Assembly (NCBI GenBank): GCA_035633215.1
Contig: DASQFI010000059.1
Location: 124,001-188,000 of the forward strand
Source: DASQFI01 sp035633215
Lineage (GTDB): Bacteria; Acidobacteriota; Vicinamibacteria; Vicinamibacterales; SCN-69-37
DNA length: 64,000 nt
Direction of reading: 5' to 3'
Below the pieces are notes generated by a model, which worked only from the letters and a program-made list of their open reading frames with translations, did not search any database and was not told the DNA's origin. Positions 49,823 to 58,608 of this stretch are shown one piece after another; within the stretch, counting starts at the first letter, position 1, and every line of letters begins with the position of its first letter. Position numbers and translations under genes: made by a program.

Positions 49823-50530
49823 TTACGCGCCGGCGGCGCTGCCCGTCAGCGTCACGACGGGCGCGCGGAGGAACAGGGCGGCGGCCTCCGAGGCACTGGC
49901 GTACGCGCGGTCCGGAATCTCACGGGCGGAAATTTCGAAAGGCACCACCTGGCCGCCGAACGGATCGGGGTGGATGGTGACCCGGGCGTGCTGGCCGAGT
50001 CCGATCTCGTGGCCGTCGATGTGCTGACTCTCCGACCACTCGTTGCAGAACGTCAGCGAAATCAGATCGCCCGCGCGGACGAAGAAATACAGGCGCCGGA
50101 GATCGGCGATCCGCAGGCCGGCGCATTGGGCATGATGATCCCGCAGCGCGGACATCTCGGCAAAAAACGCGCTCCAGGCCGAATCCGCATGGTATCGGCC
50201 ATAGACCTGATAGGCGTGCTCGGCGACGAGCGCGGCCGTTGCTGGATCGTCAGCCAGCTGAGCCACACCGCGAGGCCAGACGCCCTGACGGACGGCCGCC
50301 GGGGCCGAGATGAAATCAAGTACGCGGCCGGTCGAGGAGTCGACGAGCGGCGCGGCATCCACGTCGCGCCAGCCGTGGTCGTGCTCGGCAATCGCCCGCA
50401 TGACCGACGCCCGGCGCGGCTCGGCCGGGAAACCTCTCGTGAGCCAGCGGTCCATGATGCGTCCGGCGAGCGCCGCGTGGTCGGGTTGCGTGATCAGAAG
50501 AAGCGACGATCCGGATGGACGGACGATCAT
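49823..50530 (-). CDS. DUF3891-family protein
   Basis: 235 aa from ATG 50530 (CAGGA upstream); a TTG at 50566 is possible. Hallmarks are QPDHAALAGRIMDRW near the N-terminus, AIAEHDHGWRDVD with a probable metal-binding HDHxW, YQVYGRYH and YFFVRAGDLISLTFCNEW. The pattern of conserved His/Asp recalls the HD superfamily, but DUF3891 has no established function. It diverges from the 50571 gene with 40 bp between starts. Confidence 0.75.
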   Translation of the reverse strand: MIVRPSGSSLLLITQPDHAALAGRIMDRWLTRGFPAEPRRASVMRAIAEHDHGWRDVDAAPLVDSSTGRVLDFISAPAAVRQGVWPRGVAQLADDPATAALVAEHAYQVYGRYHADSAWSAFFAEMSALRDHHAQCAGLRIADLRRLYFFVRAGDLISLTFCNEWSESQHIDGHEIGLGQHARVTIHPDPFGGQVVPFEISAREIPDRAYASASEAAALFLRAPVVTLTGSAAGA

Positions 50531-50570
50531 GAGGTCGATCCTGGACTGGGCGTCGTCTACAATCAAGAAA

Positions 50571-51236
50571 GTGAGCGATCACCCGCAGGTCTTCCTGCTC
50601 TCCCCCGCGTATTGCGGAGGCCGGCGCGCAACGATGCTGCTGCGGCCCGGCGCGGGGATCGAGCTCGCGGTGAGATTGCGATCGGGCACGCTCACGCTCG
50701 GCGAGGCGTTCACATTTCTGAGCGGGCTGTACTTCCGCGGCAAGATGACCTACGCCCAGGCGTTCGGACGGGTGCCGGCCGCCGAAACGCCGGCGACGCT
50801 CGTGATCACGCCGACCCGCGGCCTGCTACTCCCTGAAACGCTCGTCACCGCCGATCTGCTCCGCGAGTTCGCGGCGGTCGATGTCGCCGCCGACGACGAC
50901 CGGTACCGCGTGCCACTCGAGCGCGATCTTCAGACACTGTCCGAGCGATTGCCGAAGGACGCGCGGGTCGTCCTGCTCGGCAGTATCGCGTCGGACAAGT
51001 ACGTGACCCTGCTGATTCGCGCCCTGGGTGCTCGCCTGCACTATCCGCCGTCGTTCGTCGGGCGCGGCGACATGAGCCGCGGCGGCCTGCTGCTCCGCAG
51101 CGCGCGCGCCTCAACCGAGCTCGACTACCGCGTGCTCGAGGTCAGTTCGCAACGGCACGGCCGGCGCCCGCCGAAGCTCGAGCCGCTCGCCCGGACGGGG
51201 CCTCCGAGACGCGTTCGATTCGAACGCGTCCTTTGA
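50571..51236 (+). CDS. Uncharacterised conserved protein
   Basis: 221 aa from GTG 50571, which begins VSDHPQVFLLSPAYCGGRRA; longer frames run antisense to the DUF3891 gene. Alternating strands and helices (LGEAFTFLSGLYFRGKMTYA, PATLVITPTRGLLLPE, DARVVLLGSIASDKYVTLL) suggest a compact alpha/beta cytosolic protein. The basic tail ends RTGPPRRVRFERVL. I do not recognise a named family. It shares a very short divergent promoter region with DUF3891, so the two may be functionally linked. Confidence 0.7.
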   Translation: MSDHPQVFLLSPAYCGGRRATMLLRPGAGIELAVRLRSGTLTLGEAFTFLSGLYFRGKMTYAQAFGRVPAAETPATLVITPTRGLLLPETLVTADLLREFAAVDVAADDDRYRVPLERDLQTLSERLPKDARVVLLGSIASDKYVTLLIRALGARLHYPPSFVGRGDMSRGGLLLRSARASTELDYRVLEVSSQRHGRRPPKLEPLARTGPPRRVRFERVL

Positions 51237-51338
51237 GGCTCCGCACCGGATGTCGCATTTGTCCTAGCCACTCCATACGTGGAACGGTAGATTGCCGCGA
51301 TGCGCTCTTTCAGCAACCTGCTAGCGCAGGAGGGTGAC

Positions 51339-52265
51339 GTGCGCCATGCGGTAGGTCTCGTAGTCATGGGTATCGTGGCGGCGTTGGGCGCCGCCAGCGC
51401 CGCGCATCAACCGCGCGACTTCTCGGGCACCTGGACGGCGGTGAAGGACGCGCCGTCGGGTGTTGCGGCGGCGCCGAGCCCGGTGTTCGGCGCCCGATTC
51501 GCGCTTCGCCACGCCGGTGAAACGCTGACCCTGACCCGGGTGACTCGCGAGGTGTCGATCGAAGCGGCGTTCCCGCTGGACGGTCGAGAAGTGCGGACGA
51601 GACTGCCTGGGGGGACGTGCCAGGGCGACTCCTACACGCTCGAGGCCGCCACCCGTGAAGGCGAGGCGATTGCGTTCACGACCGTCGGCATGATCGCGCC
51701 GGGTGGGAACGCGACGAAGCTCAGCGTGAAGCGCCTGTTCCGGCTCGACGCGCCCGACACGCTCATGGTCGAAGGCACGATGGTGCAGGCGGGACAGAGT
51801 CACGCCGTGGCGACCATCTACAAGCGTTCCGCCGAAGTGATCGCCGCGCCTGTCGCGTCAAGTGCGGCGAAGGCGGCGGCCACGATCGCAGACGTCGCGT
51901 GGATTGGCGGCGTCTGGGTCGGCGGGACGAACTCAACCGTCGAGGAGCGCTGGACGCCGCCGTCGGGCGGCTCGATGCTCGCCATCTCGCGGACAATGCG
52001 AAACAACGCCATGTCCGCGTTCGAGTTCCTCTGCATCGTCGAGCGCAACGGCGGCCTCGTCTACACGGCGATGCCCAACGCGCGCACACCACCAACCGAT
52101 TTCACGCTCACGCAACTGACGCCGGACAGCGCGACGTTCGAGAACCCGTCGCACGACTACCCCAGGATGATCAGGTACACCCGGCGCCCGGACGGCTCGC
52201 TCGAGACGACGATCGCGGGCGAGGGCGGACAGCGCCCGCAGTCGGTGGTGCTCAAGAAGCAATAG
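51339..52265 (+). CDS. Secreted protein with C-terminal DUF6265-like domain
   Basis: 308 aa from GTG 51339, chosen because GGAGGGTGAC lies just upstream and it opens a signal peptide (VRHAVGLVVMGIVAALGAASA). Residues about 25-175 are a beta-rich domain starting FSGTWTAVKD, as in many acidobacterial lipocalin-like secreted proteins. Residues about 190-300 hold VAWIGGVWVGGTNSTVEERW, GGSMLAISRTMRNNAMSAFE and ATFENPSHDYPRMIRY, the DUF6265 signature. Function unknown; the barrel-like halves could bind a small ligand in the periplasm. Confidence 0.75.
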   Translation: MRHAVGLVVMGIVAALGAASAAHQPRDFSGTWTAVKDAPSGVAAAPSPVFGARFALRHAGETLTLTRVTREVSIEAAFPLDGREVRTRLPGGTCQGDSYTLEAATREGEAIAFTTVGMIAPGGNATKLSVKRLFRLDAPDTLMVEGTMVQAGQSHAVATIYKRSAEVIAAPVASSAAKAAATIADVAWIGGVWVGGTNSTVEERWTPPSGGSMLAISRTMRNNAMSAFEFLCIVERNGGLVYTAMPNARTPPTDFTLTQLTPDSATFENPSHDYPRMIRYTRRPDGSLETTIAGEGGQRPQSVVLKKQ

Positions 52266-52577
52266 GTCACAAAAAACGACGCTGATGTGAGATGCGCGTG
52301 CGCGCACCAAGGTGAGGCCCCGCGTGGAATACGTCTGGTGCCCGATTACGCATTTGCTGGCGGCGGGCAGACCTAATCTGTAATTGGTCAACAAAGAGGA
52401 CAAAACGAGAAGACTTCTGGGATCGGATCGGAAGACTTTCTCACACGAAAGCGTTCCGCCCAGTCTAGAATGCTGCAAGCGAACGGCAAGAGTGTTGCGA
52501 CGATCCTGGCCGTTCGCTCGCCGGGGACAGTCTGGCAGATTGCACGACTGTGAGCGGGTGGCAGAAACGGGAATGTC
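52266..52577. other. Intergenic region without a recognisable gene
   Basis: About 310 bp of lower GC than the surroundings. GCGAACGGC and GCCGTTCGC near 52474-52523 can pair around 30 nt. A 65-codon frame on the plus strand shows no family features. No clear promoter stands out. Confidence 0.5.
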
Positions 52578-52862
52578 ATGAACGTCTTCCTTCGAGTCAT
52601 CAACGCGTGTCTTGGCGGGTGCCGGCACCGGCATACGTACCGCGAGCGTCGATCGCTTCACGGGACGGAAGTCATGCACCTGGTCTGTGAAGATTGCGGG
52701 TACGCCGTGCCTGCGGTGAACCGCACAGCCGAAGAGCATCGCCACGTCGTTGAAGAAGGTGCGATCAAGCCTGCGACCGTCAGGCGGCATGCGGCCGACG
52801 TCCTCGTGATGGACGATCGAAGCCGGGCACGCACGGAAGAACGGCGTCGCACAGCTTCGTAA
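52578..52862 (+). CDS. Small Cys/His-rich protein, possible zinc ribbon
   Basis: 94 aa. CRHRHTYRERR and HLVCEDCGYAVPAV provide CxHxH and CxxC, a plausible single zinc site; the C-terminal half is polar and charged (RRHAADVLVMDDRSRARTEE). The ATG is preceded by GGGAA. No named family is recognised. Coding is supported only by the Cys/His spacing and length, so a spurious frame remains possible. Confidence 0.5.
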   Translation: MNVFLRVINACLGGCRHRHTYRERRSLHGTEVMHLVCEDCGYAVPAVNRTAEEHRHVVEEGAIKPATVRRHAADVLVMDDRSRARTEERRRTAS

Positions 52863-52926
52863 CAAGAACCCGAGCACCGTCGGTCCTCCCTGAGAACTGA
52901 TCAGGTCCGTCCTCCGTGAGGACGTG

Positions 52927-53697
52927 TCAGGCCTTGATCGTGAGGACCTTGAACGCCTTGTCGGGCGTCAGGCGTCGCAAGAGAGGCAGCGAGACGTTGT
53001 AGACCGGGACGCCGCGAGTCGTGCGGCCCTCGGGCTGGCCATGGTGCGCGTGGCCGTGAAACACCGCGGTCACCGGATACCGATTGAGCGGCTCCTCGAG
53101 CCGGCTGGATCCGAGGAACGGATAGATCTCGAGCGGCTCGCCTTCCACCGTTGACGCCACCGGCGCGTAGTGCAGCATGGCGATGCGGGTCGACGAGGTC
53201 AACCGCGCGAGCGCCGTCTCGAGTTTCAATGCCTCGCCGATCGCTTCCTGCACGAACGCCTTGATCATCGGCTCGCCCCACGCGCCCAGCGCGCGCGGGC
53301 CGAACCCGCCGCAGAAGCCGGTCACGCCCGCCACGCCGATCCCGAGCACTTCGGTCGCATCGCCGTCGAGGACAGTCACGCCGGTGTCGCGAAGAATCGT
53401 CATCAGTTCCGGCGTCTGCTGTGACTCGTGATCGTGATTGCCAAGGACGGCCACGATCGGCATCCTCAGGTGCTGACCGATCTCGCGCGCGAGGGCGCGC
53501 GCTTCGTCGGGCTGACCGTGGTCGGTGAGGTCGCCGCACAGGAGCAGCAGGTCCGCGCTCGCCGAGATGTCGTCGAACAGCGGGCGCAACCGCTCGGGTC
53601 CCTGCCGGCCAAAATGCAGGTCGGCGACCGCGGCCACTCGAACGCCTGAGATCGTCGGGTCCGGGTTGGGCACCTGGTCATGATCAGCAAGAGGCAT
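52927..53697 (-). CDS. Calcineurin-like metallophosphoesterase
   Basis: 256 aa from ATG 53697 (AAAGG upstream); longer frames to 53745 are possible. The motifs are VAAVADLHFGR, LLLLCGDLTDHG, VAVLGNHDHES, MLHYAPV and VTAVFHGHAHHG, the full dimetal site of the cytosolic MPE family (cNMP phosphodiesterase/YkoQ-like). GVTGFCGGFG at about 140 is typical of the sub-group. No signal peptide is visible. It probably hydrolyses a phosphodiester such as a cyclic nucleotide. It diverges from the nucleotidyltransferase gene with 68 bp between starts. Confidence 0.88.
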   Translation of the reverse strand: MPLADHDQVPNPDPTISGVRVAAVADLHFGRQGPERLRPLFDDISASADLLLLCGDLTDHGQPDEARALAREIGQHLRMPIVAVLGNHDHESQQTPELMTILRDTGVTVLDGDATEVLGIGVAGVTGFCGGFGPRALGAWGEPMIKAFVQEAIGEALKLETALARLTSSTRIAMLHYAPVASTVEGEPLEIYPFLGSSRLEEPLNRYPVTAVFHGHAHHGQPEGRTTRGVPVYNVSLPLLRRLTPDKAFKVLTIKA

Positions 53698-53765
53698 GCC
53701 CTTTCGAGCAAGCCGATGCCTCCTTGGGTGCCGCGTCATCCCCATCCGGCGTCCCTGGTGGTGGT

Positions 53766-54599
53766 ATGCGACTTGCCACCGTGGGGACTGTGAGTCACAC
53801 CGATTTCTACCGGGCGGTGCTTCGCGCGCTGAAGCTGGCCGGCGTCGAGTTCCTGATTGGCGGCACCTACGCGCTGGCGCGCCACACCGGCATCGACCGC
53901 CGCACGAAAGACCTCGACCTGATGATCCGTCGCCGCGACTGGTCGGCGGCGGCGCGGGCGCTCCGCACGAGAGGGATTTACACGCGACTGTCCTTTCCGC
54001 ACTGGCTGGCCAAAGTGCTCAGCGGCCGATCGCAGGTCGACATCATCTTCAGCGGCGGCAACGGTCTCACGCGCGTGGACGACGTGTGGTTCGAGCGCGG
54101 GGTGCCGGCGCGCGTGCTCGGCTTCAACGTGCTGCTGAGCGCGCCGGAGGAATTGCTCTGGTCCAAGGCGTTCGTCATGGAACGAGAACGCTTCGACGGC
54201 GCCGATGTGCTGCACCTGATCCTGGCGCGCGCCGAGACGCTCGACTGGGAACACCTCTGCGACCGGTTTCGCGGCCACGAGGGTGTCCTGCTCGCCTACT
54301 TGATCTTGTTCGGGTACGTCTATCCGGGTGAGGCGGCGCGAGTTCCCTTCTGGATGATTCCACGACTGTTCGAGGCGTCCGACCCTCCCCGGCCGCGAAC
54401 GGGACGGTTGTGCCGCGGCACGCTCCTCTCGCGCGCGCAATACCTGATCGATGTCGAGAGGTGGGGATTCTCGGACGCGCGGCGCCCGCCGTTCGGATCG
54501 ATGACCGACAGGGAATACACCATCTGGACCAACGCGATCGCGCAGCACTGGTCGCGCCGGCGGCTGGGGCGCTCCCGCCGTTTGTCTAAAGCCGGCTGA
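53766..54599 (+). CDS. Nucleotidyltransferase-fold protein
   Basis: 277 aa from ATG 53766; an upstream in-frame ATG at 53724 would overlap the divergent phosphoesterase promoter. FLIGGTYALARHTGIDRRTKDLDLMIRR gives the GG...(x)TKDLDL pattern of the polymerase-beta nucleotidyltransferase superfamily (AbiEii/MNT-like, DUF6036 type), with two acidic metal ligands. VDIIFSG may supply the third. The C-terminal 130 residues are helical, with a basic end RRRLGRSRRLSKAG. Such proteins may act in toxin-antitoxin systems or modify small molecules or RNA; no partner HEPN or antitoxin gene is beside it. Confidence 0.75.
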   Translation: MRLATVGTVSHTDFYRAVLRALKLAGVEFLIGGTYALARHTGIDRRTKDLDLMIRRRDWSAAARALRTRGIYTRLSFPHWLAKVLSGRSQVDIIFSGGNGLTRVDDVWFERGVPARVLGFNVLLSAPEELLWSKAFVMERERFDGADVLHLILARAETLDWEHLCDRFRGHEGVLLAYLILFGYVYPGEAARVPFWMIPRLFEASDPPRPRTGRLCRGTLLSRAQYLIDVERWGFSDARRPPFGSMTDREYTIWTNAIAQHWSRRRLGRSRRLSKAG

Positions 54600-54708
54600 A
54601 GACCTGACCGCGTCGCCGCGGCTAACCGTCGCTGCGGATCGGTGACAGATTCGCCTCGCTCACGGATTCTCCGACCCGAAAATCGGCCGGAGTAGTGCCT
54701 CCCAACCG

Positions 54709-54724
54709 TGGCATGCCGCTTGCT
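54709..54724 (+). promoter_or_regulatory. Sigma-54 (-24/-12) promoter of the second PilZ-like gene
   Basis: TGGCATGCCGCTTGCT differs from the consensus TGGCACGNNNNTTGCW at one fixed base. GG and GC are ten bases apart. It lies about 75 bp upstream of the start at 54798, as at the other PilZ-like gene. Confidence 0.72.
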
Positions 54725-54744
54725 CAATCCTCACTGTCGAGGGC

Positions 54745-54763
54745 TGTCGCTCGTGTCATACCG
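54745..54763 (+). promoter_or_regulatory. Leader motif shared with the other PilZ-like gene
   Basis: TGTCGCTCGTGTCATACCG, differing at two positions from 46256-46274. It begins 21 bp after the -12 element, so it lies at or just after the predicted transcription start. At 54766-54779 CTCTTTTGTAAGAG is a small dyad. Confidence 0.5.
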
Positions 54764-54797
54764 GACTCTTTTGTAAGAGCGGGAAACCAGGATTCTG

Positions 54798-55184
54798 ATG
54801 CTGATGCTCGAATCGACCATCACATTTCCACGGGTTGAGGTGCTCGCGCAGATGCACGGCGAGCTGATCGCGCTCGGCGTGCCGGCGACGATGGTGGACG
54901 TCGGACCAGCCACGTTCACGATCGAGACGTCGTTCCCGTTCTCGGTGGGAGCGATCCATGAACTGCGACTGACTCGCACGCACCTGCCCGACGGACCCAT
55001 CGTGCGCGTACGTGTGCGGATCCTCAGCAGCCGGCGGTCCTCCGGACCGCACGGCGTGCTCCGCTATTCGACGAATGTTGAATTCGTCGATGCGCTGGCC
55101 GAGGACGGCAGGTCGGCCGCGTTTCGGATGATCTACGATCTCCCGACCGCCCTCGCCTTCGAAGACCTGTGGGATCAGCGGTAG
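54798..55184 (+). CDS. PilZ-like domain protein lacking the RxxxR loop
   Basis: 128 aa. It aligns by eye with the PilZ protein at 46294: FPRVEVLAQMHGELIALGVPATMVDVGPATFTIET versus HSVTLGVPVTLLDISLGGFRIET, then FPFSVGAIHELRLT and GVLRYSTNVEFVD. The basic c-di-GMP loop is missing from the N-terminus and the D/NxSxxG motif has become DVGPATF, so ligand binding is probably lost. It may act as a c-di-GMP-independent partner of the canonical protein. Both genes share a sigma-54-type promoter and a leader motif. Confidence 0.75.
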   Translation: MLMLESTITFPRVEVLAQMHGELIALGVPATMVDVGPATFTIETSFPFSVGAIHELRLTRTHLPDGPIVRVRVRILSSRRSSGPHGVLRYSTNVEFVDALAEDGRSAAFRMIYDLPTALAFEDLWDQR

Positions 55185-55224
55185 GGCGCTACATCGCGGA
55201 TTTGGGGATCAATCCGCGCTACGT

Positions 55225-57291
55225 CTATCTCCCTCGCGGGACCGCCGGCTCGAGCTTGGCGGCCCAGAGACCGCTGTTGAAGCACGTGAAGAGCACATGC
55301 CCCTTCCATGGCATCGCGTTCATCACGAACGGCGCGTTGGCCGTATAGCCCTCCGGATCGTACGGCTTGAAGACCGCGATCTCCCGTCCCTGGTCGTAGA
55401 GATTTCCAAGCAGCATCCCGGACACATCGACGATCCGGACCCCGCCGTCGTAGTACGCCTGATAGAGGATGTCGTCCTCGACGATGATGTCGTGCGAGCC
55501 GTAGTCCTCGAGGTGATAGCGGCCGACCTTGCGCGGGTTCAACGGGTCGGTGAAGTCGATGATGTGGGTGTATCCGCCTGACGTTTGCGCGATGCCGCCC
55601 TTCGGCGGGCCGCCGCCCGGCGAGGAGAGACTGTAGTTGGTGCCCTCCCACGCGCGCCCGCGCCGGTTCATTTCCTCGTCGCCGGCGAAGACATAAACCT
55701 TCCCCGTCGTCTTCTGCACGTAGGGATAGACCTCGTGACCGCTGTTGATCGGAAACGCGGCGATGAGCTTCGGAGCCTTGATCGTGCCGCCGTACTTGCC
55801 GTTGCCGACATCGACGACGACAGTGCCGACCCCGCCCTGAGCGGAGTACGCGATGCCGTCGCGCACCCAGAGATCGTGCAGGCGCGCGTTCGGATGGCGA
55901 TACTCGCTGACGTACGCCGGCTTGGTGATGTCCTCCGTGTTGATGATCACGTACTTGGAGCCGCCGGAGACGGCGAACAGGTGATCGTTCGTGGCGAACA
56001 TGTTGTGCACGCCGCCCGTGAGCTCGACGTCGAAGGTGGACGCAATCGTCGGCTTGGCCGGATTGGCCAGGTCGAGAATTACGACGCCGTTCACGCGGTT
56101 CGACGCGCCCTCGCGCGACAGCACGGCGTAGCGCGCGTCGGGCGAGACCGTGACGTCATTGATCGTCCTGGCATCCACCTTGACCGAATGCGTGCGGACG
56201 ATGTTCGTCAGATCCGTGATGTCGAAGATGTGCGCGTACCCGTCGCCACCCCAGGTGCCGACGATGCAGTAGTCGCGCCCGTCCTTGCCCGTATACGGCC
56301 ACAGATCCGACGTGTGTGTGTCGCGGATGATCCCGCGGCCCGTGACGATAATCCGCCGGCGGACGTCGCGCTGCGTGACTTCGATCGACGTGCGCACATT
56401 GGCCGCACCGGTGGACGCCAGAATGGTGAAGATGCCCGGATAGTTGGCGACGAACAGGCCGTTGTCGATGATGCCAGGGCCGCCGGGCGCCTTGTTCGTG
56501 TTGCCCTCGGGCGCGGTGTACACGAAGCTCCACGTCACCGGAACGTCGGCGACCGCGGCGCCGTCCGCGCGCTTGGCGGTGCCGACGAGACGGATCACGT
56601 CACCCGTGCGGATCGACGTCTCCGAGATGCCCAACTCGATCGAGGCGACCGGGTTGGCGACGACCGTGTGGGCTTTCGTCGCGCTCATGCCGTCGGACGT
56701 GGCGGTGATCGTCACCGAACCCGGCTTCACGCCCGTGACGTAGCCGAATCGATCGACGGTCGCCACGGACGGATCGGAGCTGCGCCACTCGGCCACAAGC
56801 GGCGAGCGCTCGCTGCCGTCGGCGTGCGAGCCGGTGGCCCGATGCGCCAGCGTCACGCCCGCGTAGAGCCGACCCGAATCGGTCACGACCTCGAGCTTGG
56901 CGAGCGGCGGCCAGGCGATGGTCACGGGAATCTCGATCGTCACGGGCGGCGCGCCGGCGGCACCAGCGGCGACCGCGGTGGCCGTGAAGGTCCCCGCGCG
57001 GAAGCCCGTCACCTTGCCATCGGCGTACGCGCCGGCGCCGCGCGGAAGATTGACGCGCACGAACGCGTCGGGAATGGGCTTGCCGGCCGCATCGTACGCC
57101 GTGACCTTGAGATCCACGGACTCTCCGGTCCGGAGACTGACACTGGCCGGCTGCGCGACGAGCTTGGCGACCGGGGTCGTCGGCGCCTGCGCCGCCTGAC
57201 CGCCTCCGCCTTGCGCCGCCAGGGCCATCCCCAGGCACGCCATCAGCCCGACGCCCAACATGACGCGACACACGGTACGTGCTACCTTCAT
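55225..57291 (-). CDS. Secreted Ig-like and LVIVD-repeat propeller protein
   Basis: 688 aa with a signal peptide (MKVARTVCRVMLGVGLMACL...ALAA). GGAGCG precedes the ATG. Residues about 40-310 hold two or three bacterial Ig-like domains (AKLVAQPASVSLRTGESVDL; LEVVTDSGRLYAGVTLAH...SDPSVATVDRFGYVTGVKPG). Residues about 330-680 contain LVIVD-type repeats (YAHIFDITDLTNIVRTHSVK, NGVVILDLANPAKPTIASTF, TGVVVDVGNG, GVRIVDVSGMLLG) forming a propeller. It is probably a cell-surface or periplasmic binding protein. It diverges from the YVTN-propeller gene with only 35 bp between starts, which suggests joint control. Confidence 0.82.
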   Translation of the reverse strand: MKVARTVCRVMLGVGLMACLGMALAAQGGGGQAAQAPTTPVAKLVAQPASVSLRTGESVDLKVTAYDAAGKPIPDAFVRVNLPRGAGAYADGKVTGFRAGTFTATAVAAGAAGAPPVTIEIPVTIAWPPLAKLEVVTDSGRLYAGVTLAHRATGSHADGSERSPLVAEWRSSDPSVATVDRFGYVTGVKPGSVTITATSDGMSATKAHTVVANPVASIELGISETSIRTGDVIRLVGTAKRADGAAVADVPVTWSFVYTAPEGNTNKAPGGPGIIDNGLFVANYPGIFTILASTGAANVRTSIEVTQRDVRRRIIVTGRGIIRDTHTSDLWPYTGKDGRDYCIVGTWGGDGYAHIFDITDLTNIVRTHSVKVDARTINDVTVSPDARYAVLSREGASNRVNGVVILDLANPAKPTIASTFDVELTGGVHNMFATNDHLFAVSGGSKYVIINTEDITKPAYVSEYRHPNARLHDLWVRDGIAYSAQGGVGTVVVDVGNGKYGGTIKAPKLIAAFPINSGHEVYPYVQKTTGKVYVFAGDEEMNRRGRAWEGTNYSLSSPGGGPPKGGIAQTSGGYTHIIDFTDPLNPRKVGRYHLEDYGSHDIIVEDDILYQAYYDGGVRIVDVSGMLLGNLYDQGREIAVFKPYDPEGYTANAPFVMNAMPWKGHVLFTCFNSGLWAAKLEPAVPRGR

Positions 57292-57326
57292 GGGAATTCG
57301 CTCCAGATAATTGTGAGAGTGCGGAC

Positions 57327-58580
57327 ATGATGCCAGACGCTTCCCTGCCCGGCAACTGGATCGTTTGTCGCGCCGCGGGCGCGGCTCTCCTCGCGGCGAC
57401 GCTCACCCTGGTCGCGCCCGTGCGCGCCGACCAGGCGCAGCCGAAGCCGGCGCCCAAGCCGGCCAGGACCTACTGGGCGTATGTCGGCGCCGAGTCGGCG
57501 GACTTCATCCACCGAATCCGGTTCGGACCGCAGGGAACCGTCGTCGAACGCACCACGCTCATCGGCGAGCTGCCCAATGAAATGGAAGGTCCGCACGGGC
57601 TCGTGATTTCACCCGACGGCAAATACCTGTACATGACCACGGGCCACGGCCGGCCGGACGGAAAGTTGTGGAAGTACGCGCTTGGCGCCGATGCCGACAC
57701 GCTCGTTGGTCAGGGCATCTCACTCGGGTTCTTCCCGGCCTCGGTCGACGTGACGCCCGACGGGCTCTATTCCCTGTCCGTCAACTTCAACCTGCATGGC
57801 GACATGGTCCCGTCCACCGTCTCGGTCGTTTACACACCAGACGGCACGGAGGTCGCGAGGATCGTCACCTGCACGATGCCGCACGGCAGCCGCGTCGATC
57901 CGACCGGCCGGCGCCAATATTCGACCTGCATGATGGACGATCAGCTCGTCGAGATCGACACGCGGACGTTCGCGGTGTCGCGGCGGTTCTCCGTCGCGAA
58001 GGGCAAGGAAGGGGCGATCGCGGGCACGGCCGATCCTCACGCCGCGCACGCCGAGCCTGCACCGACCCCGACGACGCCGGTCGTCGATCCGGCGGAGGTT
58101 GGGTATCGCGGCGGCGTGCGGCACGAAATGACGCCGGCGACCTGCTCGCCCACCTGGGCGCAGCCGTCGGCCGACGGCCGCAGGATCTTCGTCGCCTGCA
58201 ACAAGGCGGACGAGATTCTCGAAATCGATCGCGACACGTGGGCGCTCGGTCGCCGTCTCAAGACGGGCCGCGGTGTGTACAACCTCGCGGTCACGCCCGA
58301 CGGCAAGCTGTTGCTGGCGACCCTGAAACAGGGCGGGATGTTCGAAGTCTTCGACCTCGCGTCGGGCAGGAGCCTGGTCCAAATCAAGACGTCGACGACC
58401 CTCGCGCACGGCGTCGCCGTGAGCTCCGACTCGCGCTACGCGTTCGTGAGCAGCGAAGGCGTCGGCTCGGCGCCCGGCAAGGTAGACGTCTTCGATCTTC
58501 GCGCGCTCGCACGGGCCGGCACGGTTGACGTCGGACAGCAGGCAAGTGGAATTGCCTTCTGGAAGATGACGGGGAAATGA
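57327..58580 (+). CDS. Secreted YVTN-type beta-propeller protein
   Basis: 417 aa from ATG 57327. The signal peptide is MMPDASLPGNWIVCRAAGAA...PVRA. Repeats such as EGPHGLVISPDGKYLYMTTG, PASVDVTPDGLYSLSVNFNL, YNLAVTPDGKLLLATLKQGG and HGVAVSSDSRYAFVSSEGVG give a seven-bladed YVTN/SMP-30-like propeller. ATCSPTWAQPSADGRRIFVA carries a Cys paired perhaps with VTCTMPHG. Role unknown; such proteins bind surface or redox partners. Paired head-to-head with the LVIVD propeller gene. Confidence 0.82.
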   Translation: MMPDASLPGNWIVCRAAGAALLAATLTLVAPVRADQAQPKPAPKPARTYWAYVGAESADFIHRIRFGPQGTVVERTTLIGELPNEMEGPHGLVISPDGKYLYMTTGHGRPDGKLWKYALGADADTLVGQGISLGFFPASVDVTPDGLYSLSVNFNLHGDMVPSTVSVVYTPDGTEVARIVTCTMPHGSRVDPTGRRQYSTCMMDDQLVEIDTRTFAVSRRFSVAKGKEGAIAGTADPHAAHAEPAPTPTTPVVDPAEVGYRGGVRHEMTPATCSPTWAQPSADGRRIFVACNKADEILEIDRDTWALGRRLKTGRGVYNLAVTPDGKLLLATLKQGGMFEVFDLASGRSLVQIKTSTTLAHGVAVSSDSRYAFVSSEGVGSAPGKVDVFDLRALARAGTVDVGQQASGIAFWKMTGK

Positions 58581-58608
58581 GGCTCAGCGTCTTTGAGCCT
58601 GTTTCCCC

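Noticed and set aside
52384..52581. 65-codon plus-strand frame in the 52.3-kb gap
   Set aside because: No ribosome site, no family features, and it overlaps the start of the small Cys/His-rich gene.
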